This document shows, piece by piece, positions 47,201-59,639 of a DNA stretch of 64,000 nucleotides. This stretch comes from Actinomortierella ambigua. Its lineage: Eukaryota; Mortierellomycota; Mortierellomycetes; Mortierellales; Mortierellaceae. The notes beneath the pieces were generated by a model. That model ran no database searches. It had not been told where the DNA came from and saw only the letters and a list, made by a program, of their open reading frames with translations. The DNA is taken from contig JAAAJB010000035.1 in assembly GCA_016098155.1 (NCBI GenBank), positions 1-64,000 on the forward strand, read 5' to 3'. A program made the translations under genes and the position numbers. The number at the start of each line of letters is the position of its first letter. Positions within the stretch are counted from its first letter, which is position 1.

Positions 47201-50200
47201 TGGTCACATGGGCCGCGCTTCTCACAATGATCCTGATGCAGATTATCTGGGCGGCGTTCACCATGGCGACATGTTGGGCGAGAACGGTGGACAGCACGAT
47301 ACGATGGACTCTCTGGCCAGCGAGTTGGGCGGCGGTCAAAGAGTCCCCACACCCATGCGCGGACTATTTGACGAGCTTGCTCAGGCGAACAGCGCCTCCA
47401 CCACCCCACCTGCAACTACATCGTCAGTCGAGGTCAAGGACGAGGAGGTCATGACCGACCCGATCGAGAACTGGGTCCTCGCTATCCCACTCGTCGCTGA
47501 CAAGCTGGCATCCCTCGAGGCCGACAAGGAGTCCCTCACTACAAAGGCCGCTGCGGTCAACCAGGCTCTGCAGGTTGCCCAGGCGGCACAGGTCTTGCAA
47601 GCCACAGAGACGGCGTCATCGACAGAGGCTGCTCTCAAGGCAGCGCAGGAGGATTTCTCTGTTCGCATCTTGGAGATCACGACGGCTTTGGAGACTGCAC
47701 GTGCTGAGGCAGCAAAGGCGACCCGTCTTGCTCAAGAAGCTCAGGCCGCACGAGAGGAGGCACACGCCAGTGAACTGGCCAAGACAAAGGCTATGCAGGA
47801 AGAACACGCAGCTGAACTAGCCAAGGCCAAGGCTGTGCAAGAAGCACATGCGAGCGAACTCGCCAAGGCCAAAGCAGAGCAGGAAGCCCAGGCCAACGAG
47901 CTCGCACAGGCCAAGGCGGTCCAGGAGGCACAGGTCAAGGAGCTGGCAGAGGCCACGGTTGCACGTGAGGCACATGTCAAGGAGCTGGCCCTGGCCAAGG
48001 CGGCGCACGAGACCTATATTCAGGAGCTTGCCGAGGCCAATGCAGCACGCGATGCTCAAGTCGTGGAACTGGAACAGGTCAAGGTGGCACAGGAAACGCA
48101 CAGCAAAGAGCTTGAACAGGCCAAGGCTGCTCAGGAGGCCTATGTCAAGGAGCTCGCCGAGGCAAAGGCGACACAGCAAGTTTATGCTAATGAGCTTGCC
48201 GAGGCAAAGGCTGCTGCTACGGCCGCGGCCGCTGCATTGGCTGCTGCCACTGCTGCCACTGCCGCTGCTGCTACTGTTGTTGTGGCCAAGTCAAAGGGCC
48301 AGGAGGACGAGTCGAACGTCAAGGAGAATATCGTCCCTCCCATCCAAATCTCCAAGGGTACCCAAGTTGCACCGACAGCAACGGCGTCCAACTCGACACA
48401 GACCTCGCCGGTCGAACGCACCAACGCCTCAACCTCCCCTCGCCCGTCGATTGACGCTGACGTAACTGGCAAGAAGGGCGATTTGGCCAGCATTATCACT
48501 GGCAAGCAGGGCACGCAGACGACGGCGATTGGCCCTGTGGATTCGGCTTTGGTGACACCTACGGTCACATCTCTGGAGGTTGCCACGGCACAGTTGCAGG
48601 AGCAGCAAGGCATGGCGATCTCTGAGGCTGGGGGAGCAAAGGGCGTCAAGGTCACCGAGGCGGTTCAGGAGCCAGTACGTCGAAAGGTCCATGCGGATGC
48701 TTACCTGAACGAAGCTCGACGACACACATGCGACATGAGCCAAGGTATGCCCATGTCGGAGGACGAGGTGCCACCGGTGCCAGGTGTACCATTGCACCAC
48801 CGCGATTCGATTGCATCTGCTGCGACTGGATCGACGTCAGCCCGGGATGCCCAGAGCGAGCGAGAAAACCGCGTGTCGATTGGATCGGCCTTTGGTGGTG
48901 GTAGCGTTGGCAAGTCTGAGCAGGGCACAATGAGCACTGGCCGCATTCATTCGGTCTACCAAAACAAGGACGATGTCGAGGGACAGTTCTCGCAGCAGCA
49001 TCTCCATCACGGATCGGCCGCAGGAGAATCTGGCGCCGAAGTGGATCCCTTGTCGCCTGGTCGACCTATCTCGAGCCCACCATCGAGCTTGCTTGCAAAG
49101 GCCCGTACACTTGCAACAGAGGGCACGCTTTCCAATGACGTGTCGGGTAAGGACGTGTCATTGTCGTCGACCACAGACGAGACTCGCCTGGCACCATCAC
49201 CGGAGCACCAGGGAGGCCGTGCCCCTTCAGTCCGCTCTTTGCAACTTCAGCAGCAGCAGCAGCAGCAGCAGCAGCGTGGCACCACACAGGCCCCATCCCC
49301 TCAGCGGCCTGTGGTCACCGGTGCAGCCGTTATTTCAGGACCGACCCGGACTGCCTACACATTCCACAACAACTCTAGCCAGGTGCACGCACCGACCCTC
49401 AGCACATCGCACCACCACCATGTCATCACCGACTCTTCGGGCGCCAGCATCCGCCGCCACTACCGTCCTTCGCCCAACGGCTCGATTTCCAGTATGTCGA
49501 CGGACTATGGCCACGACCGCCGTCTGTCGATCAGCTCCAACTACGACCCTAACACGACACCAACGGACCCGACGATGATCCAGATTATCACGCAGACGAT
49601 GATTGGCGACTATCTGTGGAAGTACACTCGTCGACCGATGGCCAGCGTGATGAGCGAGAAGCGCCATCGGCGGTACTTTTGGGTGCACCCGTACACTCGT
49701 ACTATGTACTGGAGCATGAACAATCCCGCTGCAGATGGATCGCGTGAGCAGCGTGCCAAGAGTGCGCTGATCCTGTCCGTTTACCAGGTGACAGATGAGA
49801 ACCCCACCAACCCTTCGGAGCTGCCTAACGTTAGCTTGATCATCCAGACATCGACTCGTAACCTCAAGGTGACGGCACCCAGCCGTGAGAAGCACGATCT
49901 GTGGTTCCAGGTAAGGCTTTTCTTTTTCTTTTTTTTTTCGTGTTTCTAACAGACCTTTGTCTATTTCGCCAATCTCTCTTTTTTTTTTTTTTTTTTTTTT
50001 ACTCACCAGAACTCGTCAATTTTATTTCTATTTTTTTTATAGTCCCTGACATACTTGCTTTCGCGGCCTACTACCCCCGGAGCAGACGTTACGTCGGACC
50101 ATCAGACATGGCCTGAGGTGCAGGCGTCGAGAGGAGTGACAAGCGATACGCTGCTGACGATCCGGTCTTCGGAGCGGCAAGTGCGGAAAAAGGGTAGCAT

Positions 50201-50645
50201 GAACCGACTGCAAAACATGTTTGGACGATCCAAGGACAATAGCCCAGCAGGGTCGCCGCGTGGTTTGGTTTCGACGTCGAGTCACTCCCTTGCCACAGGA
50301 GGAGCAGCAGCAGCGGGAGGAGCCACAGGAGCAGGAACAAGTGGAAACATTGGATATCCTAGTCATATGGCCCATGCAGCACCGAATTCAGTTGGTGGGC
50401 ACGGAACGCTCAATGGAGGACCGATCATGTCACAGGCCTCGACAGATCTCGGCGCTGCATCGTCGCCACGGTCGCGGATGAACGAGGTGTACAGTGTACG
50501 GCTACGAAGAGCTGAGGACGAGGAGGGCGTCTTGGAAGAAGACGACGAGGAGGAGGACGATGAGGACGGCGTACTGCCAGAGCATGTTCGCCAGTGCTGC
50601 GATGGACGACACGACATTGGATCGCTACACCATAACCACCATTGA
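44219..50645 (+). CDS. Num1/ApsA/Mcp5-like cortical protein: coiled coil with C-terminal PH domain
   Basis: Four exons keep frame for 1,581 residues: 44219-44623, 45984-46308, 46498-49910, 50043-50645. Family members sit at the plasma membrane through the PH domain, anchor dynein and mitochondria, and position nuclei in hyphae. The N-terminal block (LMAIHEDLQLTQNIGLMFVKRQDDL) is the conserved Num1/ApsA coiled-coil segment. Residues about 175-345 are coiled coil. Residues about 640-830 are about 14-residue tandem coiled-coil repeats rich in Glu/Ala/Lys (KAVQEAHASELAKA type). A Thr/Ser/Pro-rich linker with a polyglutamine run (about 49247-49275) follows. The Mcp5-type PH domain (about 1270-1395) has MIGDYLWKYTRR, KRHRRYFWVHPYTRTMYWS and KHDLWFQ. 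The first intron is 1,360 nt, far longer than the others here. A short acidic stretch lies near the C-terminus. Confidence 0.88.
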
Positions 50646-51579
50646 AGGAGAGATGTGGAAGTAGAGGGAGGACACACGAGGCAGATGTGGATGCCAACAT
50701 GAGGGACACATACACAAAAGGACACATACCATTGAACTCGTCCTCTTTTTACCCCACAGACAAGACATATTCCCAAAAGAACCCCCCCCCCCTTTATCAA
50801 AGAGATGTTTATAGTTTTTACCCATTTGTCCGACTAAAACGGGGGTAAAGAAAACACAAAAAAGAGAGAGAGCAAGAGTACCAATCTTCCGTAGACCGTC
50901 TATCACTATCTATTACTATTTATTCCCCTTGTCCCAATGTTTAGGCGTAGCAAACATTCCGGTGTTTTTTTTAGCCAAGCATCTCTTTCTCTCTCTCTCT
51001 CTATCCCTTTATCTCTCTTCTTGCAACGACACGCTACGACCACGACACGACACATCTAATGACCTTTTTAATGACAACAATATAACTTTTTGTAATGCCT
51101 TCTTCTACCCACTTCTTGTTCACCCTCTTTCTCCTTTTGATGCATCGATCGCATTCCCCAGCCCAACTCAAACCACCCTCTTTTTTCACATGGGGGGGGG
51201 GATATATGCGGACTTTGGTTCATAATGAGGTTGAGCCAACAAAGGGCTAGAGTCCTGCAGCCAACGTGGATCGTGAGGAGGGAGGGAGGGGGGAAGAGGG
51301 GGTGAAGATCTGCCGACCACCGGAGAAATGGTTCTCGTAATCCTCTTTCTGTGGCAGTTGCTGGCCCTTTCACCACCAGAGGGCCGGCCATATACTATGG
51401 CTACGCTACCTCTATCCGTCCCCGAACGCTCCGCATGCAAAAGTCACGCCACTCTCCTTTTTTCAATACAAGCTGGTTTGCATTTGTTTCCTCATTCAAC
51501 CTCCCTCATTCATTCATCCCCTCTCTCTCCCCCCCCTCTCTCTCATTGCTAGCTCTGCATTCCTGAAGCAGGGTCCACA
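50646..51579. other. Intergenic interval, nothing recognised
   Basis: Contains the 3' end of the Num1-like gene and a pyrimidine-rich leader (CT runs at about 50985-51003 and before 51550) for the phospholipase gene. No supported ORF on either strand. Confidence 0.5.
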
Positions 51580-54500
51580 ATGTCGTCAAACAAGACGGGT
51601 GCTCACCCCGAGGCGTCTACAGTCCACGCTGTGGGTGGAACGGTCACCAGCGCCGATGCCACCGCTGCTGCTGCGCTCACAGCTGTGCACGAACGGACAG
51701 CCTCCGGATCCTCCCTTCTTCCCACCCTTCCTCCGGCTATGGTCACCTCTTCCACGGCAGTGTCTGACTCGCCTTCTGCTACTGCTGCTGCATCTCCTGC
51801 GAATACCCCAAATACCACACCTCCCCCATCTGCAGCTGCTGCCGCCACCGCTAACCCTTCAGTGGACACGGACAAGGGTGCGGATCCAACCTCCGAAAAA
51901 CAGAATCATCGTATGTCGCACAAGTTTTTTTTTTTTTTTAACAACCCCATGAACCCGTCCGTTGGTGGCAATCTCTCTCTCTCTCTCTCTCTCCCCACCC
52001 CCCTTCCACACAAACAGACACATTAATTTCCTTTTCTTACTTTTTTCTTCTTAATTGTAGCTCACCATGTCATCTTTGTGGTGCACGGAATGGGCCGGCA
52101 GCTGGAAGAATTTGGCAATTATGAACGAAACGGTAACGTTAGGAAATCTGATTTTACCTTACCAGTTGCTGATCACTGACCACTGATCAACGGAAAAAAA
52201 GGAAGATTTGCACAATATATTTCCCTCAGCCCACGTGCATGTCGCGCTCATGTACACACCATCCCCCCTCCCCGTGTCTGCGCGCTCCTCTCTCTCTCAC
52301 GCCAAGAGTAGATCGAAGCTTACTCCTCTCGTTCCCCCTCCCCCTCTTCTTGTGCGCTTGCATTATTGACAAACCCTCACTCTTATCTTCCCCTCGTTAT
52401 CTCTCTCTTCGGATAGTCGGCCACCTGGTTGAAAACACGAGGCAGGTCCTCCAGAACCAATTCTTTGAACACAGGACAGATGTCCACATCATCCCAATCG
52501 GTATGGAGAAATAGTTTATTTGTTTTGGGCTTACCATGCGCAATGCCATGACACATGCCCTGCTTGTCCTGATAGGCCTGCGCATCTAACCCCTTTCCTT
52601 CTCCCCTTCGTTTCTACGCCGCTGATCACATCCCCCTCCAATCCAATCCATAGAGTGGCATGCTAAGCTTCATAGCATGGTTGACCAGCGCATGTCGCTG
52701 GCCTCCCTCAAGACTGTTCCAAAAGGTGCGTCTACCCTTGTAATTGTGTTGCATGAATGGGAGATTCCTCGCTCTTTTTGCTGGCTGTCTCATGGGCGGT
52801 GGGCTGTGAACCAAACCTTGCCTTCCTGTAAACAGACCACTAACAGCCTCGATTTGCTCCTTCCCCCAACGGATAAAATAGTGCGCCTTGCCATGAACGA
52901 CTATTTTGCAGATATTCTCTACTGTAAGAAACGAAAGATGACACCAGGGATAGAGGCACCTCAATCAACATGAGCATTTTTCATGACTCTAACCACTGCT
53001 ATCGACGGAAAATAGACTTCAATAGCCACTACGGAGGCGAAATCACAAAGTTTATTGTGGATGAGCTGAACGAGGCCTATACGACATTCATCGCCAAACA
53101 CCCACATTTCAACGGCAAAATTGCAATCTATGCACTGTCGCTCGGTGGCGTGGCCATGTACGATATTCTGACATGCCAGGATGACATCGAGGATGACGAC
53201 GAGGACGAGGACGAAGAGAAGGAGGAAGAAAAGGCAGCATCATCATCCTCCTCCCCTGTCGACGATAAGAAGGACACAAAGACCACTACCACCACCACTC
53301 ATCCAGACACGCGACTGACGGAGACACAGATGGAGAATAAGCGGCTGCGCAAGGAAAACTCATACAAATACAGGGCGATCATGCACAAGCTCAAGTTTCG
53401 TCCACACTACCTCTTCACGGTGGGCTCGCCCGTGGGTGCAGTTATGGTGATGCGCAATCTGGACTGGTCTTATTTCCACCCACCGGACGATATCATCCAT
53501 CATAACCTGTTCCACCCCTTTGACCCGTTGGGGTACCGTGTGGAGCCTTTGATCGACTCTGTCTTTTCCATGATCCCACCCGTGACGATGACGCAGTACT
53601 CGGCTTCGCAATCCATCTTGCCCATGGGCCTGTCCATGTTGCCGTCGCTGCCCTCGTTGTCCAACTTGCCGATCCCTGATTCAATTTCCTCGTTCTGGGG
53701 ACAAAAGGTGCCTGCGATCCCGCGGCCTAGCTTCCGCACCATTGCCCAAGTCGCACAGACGCTCAAGGCGGCATCGTGGCGGAGCAGCAACAGTTCCAGT
53801 AGCAGCATGACTGATACCGCCAACAATACCGCCATCGATACTGGTGATCAGTCGACGCTGCCAAAAGACGTGGACATGGCGGTAGAAGAAGAGGCGGCCG
53901 CAGTTTTGAACGGATCGCAGGATCAAGGAGACGAGAACGAGGGCGAGGTTGAGAACTCTCATGACCACCCACACGACCAAGTCCCCTCGGACGACGATGA
54001 CAAGGAACTGATGACATCGTCTGACGCCGACGCTACGGCGGGCGAGGCGATCGTTGCGGCGGCGGCCTTTGCATATTTCGATCGGGATCCGTCCAACCGT
54101 GCACCACCTCAGACCTCCTCATCGTCGTCCCTGTCACCTGCTTCGGCGAATGGTCTTGCTGGAGGAGGATCGGGCGAAGGTCACCCTCGTCCGGGACGAC
54201 GGCCTAGTCTCGGACCTCGCAAGATTAGCAACCGAAGGGACCTGGATGCCAACCGATCGCCAACAGAGGAAAGGGAGGAAGCAGTGTCTAGCAAGAAGCT
54301 CAAGGCTACAGTTGAGGACGCTATGGAGGAGGACGAAGAGGAAGAAGAAGAAGAGGATCAGGCAACGGTCACACCGGCTCGGAAGGAGGACGACCGACCG
54401 GCACCCAAACTGGACGATGTTCTGGATCGCCATCAGTCCAAGGAGAAGGCGCGAGCCTCCTCCGCCGCCGCCTCTCCTCTGTCTTCATCACCCACCTCTA

Positions 54501-55549
54501 GCACTCAAAACCATCATCCTCTGGATAGAAAGAATCGCCGACCGTCCATCTCGTCCACACGCGCCAACCGTGAACGGACGTACCCGTTCCCACTCCTCGT
54601 CCAAGGCCGGTCGACGGCCGTCCCCTATCGGATCGACCACACGTTGCAGGAGACCAAAGTCGACCAGTACACGAACGAATACCTGCTGGGGATGCGGTCC
54701 CATTTCCGGTATTGGGCCAATCGCGACATTGCCTATCATATCCTGAAACATCTGTTGCATGAACCAGGGAAGAAACCCCTGGACGATGAACAACACTTGC
54801 CAGAGGCACCCCTGGATCTGCAGTTGAACATGCCAACACCCGTCAAGACCCCACGAGGCGTCCGCGAGGCCGCCGAGGCCAAGGCGAAACTGGCGGGCGC
54901 GGCTCTTTTGCAACAGCAGCAGAATGAGGCTTTGGCGGCGGCGACGGCGGCGGCGGCTTCTGCTGCTTCTGGTACTGCCAAGGGTTTGGGATCTGGATCG
55001 GCATCAACCAATACCACCACTACTTCAACTTTGACGGCGGCAGTGGCAGCGTCGGCAAAGGACCAACGTCGGTATTCATCCTCTTACTCGTCCACATTGA
55101 ACCTGCGGCGGCAAGAACATGACGAGGAGGACTTTATGATGGGACGGGACCTTTCGATGCAAGGGTACCGGTTCAACGACCTCGATGTCAACATGACAGC
55201 AGCGGTGGGCGGCGCTACCCCTGGCGAGGATGGCAGTGGTGGGGCTTTGTCACGGAAACGGCCGTCGACGACCCTGTTCCAGAATTCGCCTTTCAGTGGC
55301 AGCTCGGGAAGGAGGGTGAGTGGTAGTGGAGAAGTCGGAGGAGGAAGCTCTTTGGCGACAGCAAAATCCCCATCGACTACAACAACAACCACAATCACCA
55401 CCACCACCTCACCAACAATGGCGACAAATGCAGACTTGCCGACACTGCCACCACCAGCGGCGTTGTCGTTCGACGACGGGGTTGTTCATGTCCCAGACCT
55501 GCGGCGACCTGCACGTCTGCATCGTCGTAGCTTGGCCGGCGAGCAATAA
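51580..55549 (+). CDS. DDHD-domain phospholipase (PA-PLA1 family)
   Basis: Six exons keep frame for 1,057 residues: 51580-51910, 52061-52132, 52417-52500, 52654-52729, 52847-52923, 53016-55549. The family hydrolyses the sn-1 acyl chain of phosphatidic acid and related lipids at ER/Golgi or mitochondrial membranes. After an Ala/Thr/Ser/Pro-rich N-terminus comes the lipase start HHVIFVVHGMG. Ser255 lies in ALSLGG, which keeps SxG but lacks the first Gly of GxSxG. A first DDHD segment follows (HYLFTVGSPVGAVMVMR, FHPFDPLGYRVEPLI). A roughly 380-residue Ser/Asp/Glu-rich insert then separates it from the last conserved part (RIDHTLQE, YTNEYLLGMRSHFRYWANRDIAYHIL). The donor of exon 4 (GTCTAC at 52730) is weak but is the only one that keeps frame with the downstream exon. 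No membrane segment is visible. AATAAA lies at 55621-55626. Confidence 0.87.
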
Positions 55550-55620
55550 GACCATTCCCTTTGCATTCCCCCCCCCACGACCCCATCACCGCCTTACCAT
55601 GTTTGTTTTATGTTGCATGC

Positions 55621-55626
55621 AATAAA
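55621..55626 (+). terminator. AATAAA polyadenylation signal after the DDHD gene
   Basis: An AATAAA hexamer 72 bp downstream of the stop codon on the same strand. Confidence 0.5.
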
Positions 55627-55855
55627 CTGCGGAAGTGCTACCTGACTTGCTTTGCTATTGGTGTGTATGTGTGGGGGTGTATGTGCGATTTACGTCGCTT
55701 TGTTCAATTCCCCTCCCCTTTCACACAGACAAGAATGAAGGCACAACCAGACCCTGCCTAGTGTACAGCTTTCTGGAAAGCCGACCTCCCCATGCAAAGG
55801 TGCAACTTGGTTTCCTCTACCATCCCCTGCCCCATATTTCTTTCCGTTTCCACAC

Positions 55856-56158
55856 GTGAAGAACGGCTCTCTTCCTCGCCTATCTTGTCTGCGATGCCCT
55901 CTCTCAAAAGACTTTGCCCACTATGTGGTCCTTTGCCCTCTTAAACGTATCTCCTTCCTGCAACACCACGGCCACAAGACCGATTGGGATGACCATAAGC
56001 CCCTAGACACTGTCTCCCTGCAAGGACGACTAGTACACCCAGTATTGAGAATACCTCATGTGAGAACTGGAAAAGACATATCTCACGTCGCACACTCATT
56101 GCCAGTGGGATGGACAACATCCCTCAATCCATTCAGACATTCTACCTTGAAAACATAG
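55856..56158 (+). pseudogene. Retroelement-like zinc-knuckle fragment, copy A
   Basis: A 100-codon open stretch contains SCLRCPLSKDFAHYVVLCPLK, written as its motif: C-x2-C-x7-H-x4-C. This spacing is that of the zinc-binding region found after the reverse transcriptase of many LINE elements. The stretch FLQHHGHKTDWDDHKPLDTVS follows as FLQHHGHK and DWDDH. No reverse-transcriptase catalytic motif lies nearby, so it is a remnant. Diverged copies lie at about 58660-58870 and about 62360-62560. The retroelement assignment is inference from the cysteine/histidine spacing alone. Confidence 0.4.
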
Positions 56159-57415
56159 TTCTCACTTCCCTACACCATTGCTTCGTGAAACCCCTTTCTG
56201 CCCAAAAGCGAAAATGGGGACGGTTCGAATAACACGGTTTTTATATCAAATTTATAACAGATGCCTCACTCGAGAAAAAAAAAGTTTTTACTCGGGGGAG
56301 TAAAGGGGAGTGGTGATATTTTTAAACAGTATTCTAGTCATCGATCTCACATGCAAAAGTCTTTGTTGAAAAGCTCGCACGCCCAAAAAAAAAACTATGG
56401 GTATTACACAAAGTATCGCATTGTCTCGATACGGGCTCCGCCACAGCCCCTCCCCCAGTTTCTTCTTCCTTTCATTTAAACCAAATAAAGCGTCGTCGTA
56501 GCAACTGCAGCAAAGATCTCAAAATTGGACCCAAGGAATGTGTGAATTGTGTGCAAAGAGTACGTTCCGAATCAATACTCGTCCCCCCTCCCTACAGTAG
56601 TCTTGTAACTGTGCACAATGGCCTGAAGATCGATCGGTCTTCATATTGCATCAAAAAAAAAGTACAACAGAGCAAACATAGACCAGTCCCCCCCTCTTCC
56701 ATCCCTCTCTTAATAATGCTTCAAGATAACGGTGTATGGAATCCGCCAAGAGCATGGGGGGGGGCGAGTCAGATATGATACTGCCCTAAAAAACGGGGCG
56801 TTGAGTGAAGAAATTTCGCGTCTAGAAGGTTACATGTGTCTATTGAAGAAGGGGAGCACGTTAGGAAGAACCGCCACTGAAATTTCAGTAAAATGGCTAG
56901 CATGATGGTCTTGGATCGTCAGTGTTCCGATCACGACCTTCGTCATTTTCGGCATTTTTTTCTAGTCCCTTGAACATAGGCATCCTTCTTGACAGCCTTT
57001 TGAGCGCCAGCATCTTTTGGACCCAGTTATCTTGCTCGCCCTTTGCCAAACGTTGACTTCCAGAGTAGCCATTAAAAGTCTCCCTCCAGGCTAGCCAAAT
57101 GTCTCGTCATCTAACTGAGTGGTGCGCATGAGTGGATGAACGAGATTCCCACCATCGCCATATACTGCCTAGCGAAACCACAGCCACGGGAAACGGGTTT
57201 GTTAAAATCAATGCAGACGACCTTTAAGCAACGGACTAATGCATTCGAGCGAGTAGCCTTGCTGCTACGGGCTGATGTTAGATCTAGTGGTGGCATTCTT
57301 TTAGGGACATGCTGTTCTACTTTGCCCATTGACAGCGACATCCAAGCGACAAAGATCATGAGACTTGCGAAAAGTCTCCCATGGTATAGTGTTAGACTAT
57401 TTCGATATAGTTAGA
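56075..57415. repeat. Long dispersed repeat, left copy
   Basis: Nearly the whole segment recurs in the same orientation at 62590-64000, sharing for example ATCGATCTCACATG, GCTCGCACGCCCAAAAAA, AAATTTCAGYAAARTGGCTAGC and CATGAGTGGATGAACGAGATT. The right copy has about 280 bp extra (about 63020-63295). Simple base differences indicate an old segmental duplication. No intact gene is evident inside. Confidence 0.85.
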
Positions 57416-57626
57416 GTGGAATATATTGTGTGGAGTATGAAAAATGGCGAGTAACTCTGTTCATGGAGGTGATGAAATAGTGAAGAAACTAATAAAGGGT
57501 TGGAACAACTATTTGTTGTACTCTCGACGGAAGCACTGAGCGCATATCGGTGAGGACATCGACGGAGTTTTTAGCCTGCATTCGTCGAGGTTCAACTGCA
57601 TATAGTGCTGGGCCCCAACCTGTAGG

Positions 57627-57950
57627 CTAGTGAGTTCTATCTCTAAGCGTGTTGCAGTCGGTCGTACTCTCACAGATTATATCAGGGTATATTTCACAAT
57701 ACGTGAGGCAACACTCTGCTCTGTTGTCACACCGTGCTTCGGCTTTGCACCGGTCGCTTGGCGACAGCTGGTCCCACCCGTCAGGATTCAAGGGCTCGAA
57801 GAACCCGTTGTCAGGGTCGCAGGGGCATGCGTTCGGGCCCTCTTGAGCCTTCCCGTCAACGCATTCTGGAATTCCGAAAGCGCTTGTGGCACAGATGCAG
57901 AGCATCAACAAAGCAGTCGCTACAAGGTATCGTGGTTGACGTGCAATCAT
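57627..57950 (-). CDS. Small secreted cysteine-rich protein, copy 1
   Basis: An intronless ORF of 107 residues. A signal peptide (about 1-26, hydrophobic core ATALLMLCICATSAFG) leads to a short mature domain of about 80 residues with ten cysteines: C-x11-C-x-C, then C-x5-C-x5-CC-x3-C-x7-C-x5-C. It is paralogous to the ORF at 61258-61608, with the same signal peptide and cysteine framework but strongly diverged residues between cysteines. No known family was recognised. Size, secretion signal, disulfide-rich mature part and location in a repeat-rich gene-poor block are typical of fungal effector-like or antimicrobial proteins. Function is inference. A TATATA element lies at 58202-58207 on the transcribed side, about 250 bp upstream. 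Confidence 0.75.
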   Translation of the reverse strand: MIARQPRYLVATALLMLCICATSAFGIPECVDGKAQEGPNACPCDPDNGFFEPLNPDGWDQLSPSDRCKAEARCDNRAECCLTYCEIYPDIICESTTDCNTLRDRTH

Positions 57951-58640
57951 CTCTAGTTGTCATGCGATTCGCGGGTATAGGGATCCAGACGTAAGTACAT
58001 GTGACATGTTAGTTTGGAAGCTCTGCTCGGGTACCGCTCTGCGTAAGGTCATGCAAATCCGTCAAGTTACCTTATGAATGTTGGTGTAGGTGTATATGTG
58101 TATGCGGGTTAAAAAGGATTGACAGCACACCTGTAGATTTGGATCTTGCGAGGAGGGGAGTTGGTATGTCTGTATCGGACGTCGGGGTCAGACGCCATAC
58201 TTATATAGATTGAACAGACCCGTAAGTGAACAGTCTTGTCAAATGGGCCTGGGAGAAAGACGCTGAACAGCCATCGCCTTCAACTGTGAGTATTCTGGGA
58301 GAGGAGTCAAACGAGAAAAAAAATCACGGAGTTCAAGGGATACGCAGAAAGGAGACGCCAAGGACACCGCTAGCCAAAAACGTCTTTATGCCTCTCCTCT
58401 TTTGTTTTTAGGGGTAGAGTTCTTGCAGACGTTGCTCCAATACGTAAGAATGTTGGAAGAGATGATATTAGAAGTTCTGACTAGAGGAGACCCGCGAGAG
58501 TGACCAAAGATATAAAATATCAGGGGCTACACTATTCGCTTTGACTCAGGAGAGCCTGTAATGGATCATGGACACAGGGGGTCAGGAATGTAGGATGGTC
58601 AAAGAACGGAGGGGAAGGATGCCCCATGATAAGGGGATCG
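57951..58640. promoter_or_regulatory. Upstream region of secreted-protein copy 1
   Basis: The first 300 bp are homologous to 61609-61980 upstream of copy 2, sharing ATCATCTCTAGTTGTCATGCG, GAGTTGGTRTGT and GTCAGACGCC. A TATA-like element sits at an equivalent place in both (58202 and about 61886). Confidence 0.55.
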
Positions 58641-58659
58641 GGAGGATGCCAAAAAAAGA

Positions 58660-58870
58660 CAATACACTCGGCTTGTCTAGTGTGCGACGTCCCCCCAGAC
58701 GATTTCCCCCACCTTTTTTGCTCACTTTGGCACATAGCATGGATTGCCTTTCTCCACCACCATCACCACCACACGACCAATTAGGACCACCAAGAACTCC
58801 TCGACATTGTCTCACTGCGAGGACAACGACCAGAACGCCCCTTGTGGACACTGAGAAGACGTATCCCACA
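58660..58870 (+). pseudogene. Retroelement-like fragment, copy B (decayed)
   Basis: Aligns with copies A and C (TGCGACGTCCCCCCAGACGA; WIAFLHHHHHH; DHQELLDIVSL) but has an in-frame stop after the His run and a degraded zinc motif. A microsatellite-like CACCAC expansion replaces part of the FLQHHGH region. Confidence 0.35.
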
Positions 58871-58919
58871 CCACTCTCGATTCATGTAGACATAGCTAAA
58901 AGGAAGCAAACCCTCGACG

Positions 58920-59530
58920 ACTCACAAATACATCATGAAGAGGATACGGTCCAGAACAGGAAAAGACCTAACGTAATGGTATTTCAAGTGCGATGTTTGT
59001 GGCACATTTGTTATTGATGGTTACTCTGGACGGATAGATTTCTGACAGCGCACCGACGAGAGCGGGAGCTGCCGATGTAACAGGAGATCCAAAGAATGCG
59101 AGCGAGGATCCTCCTGTCGGTCTAAAGGCACGCGCGTCTCTCCGCGCAAAATCAGTGAACCCGATACTCAACCCTTGTTTGGCTGGCTAGGACGCCTGGA
59201 AGGACTTTGCCCCCTTTTTTTTTCTGCTCTTAGACTGCGGGACACATATCGGTTTCAAGGGACACTAGCGCACAACAGGGAACTCCCTTTTCGACTTTTC
59301 CACAAATATAAGCAGGGTTGTTCCAAACCTCATCGTCTCTTCTCCCTCTCCCTATCATATGATCTTTCAGCTGAAAATTCAACTGCTCTATACCATCCCT
59401 CACATCGCACTCCGAGGAGAAGTTCTCAGCTGCTCGCCACCTCCGCGCCAACTCGACAGGCCACTCCCTCCACTGGCTCAAAAGGCACTTGAGGTCAATC
59501 AGACTCAGAGTCTACAGTGACAAAGGGCTA
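58920..59530. repeat. Diverged tandem repeat, left copy
   Basis: Shares, in order, with about 59640-60130: GAGGATACGGTCCAGAACAGGAAAAG, given here only as its first and last parts GAGGATACGGTCC and GAACAGGAAAAG; TTATTGATG; GCGCAAAATCAGT; ACGCCTGGAAGGACTTG or close; and CGCACAACAGGGAACTC or close. The period is about 715 bp. No intact ORF. Confidence 0.7.
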
Positions 59531-59639
59531 CTCGATCACCACTATATCACGACCTGCTCGAAAGCATTTCAGCAAGCTAAATTTAGCTGGGTCATTTTCT
59601 AGACTTTTTTTTTTATACAAACTTCAAGTCTAACAGCTG

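Noticed and set aside
47848..48465. A 205-codon Arg/Pro-rich plus ORF
   Set aside because: Shadow frame of the Num1-like coiled-coil repeat region.
57111..57359. An 82-codon minus ORF repeated at 63778-63996
   Set aside because: It is conserved only because it lies in the duplicated block; it has no signal peptide, motif or promoter context.
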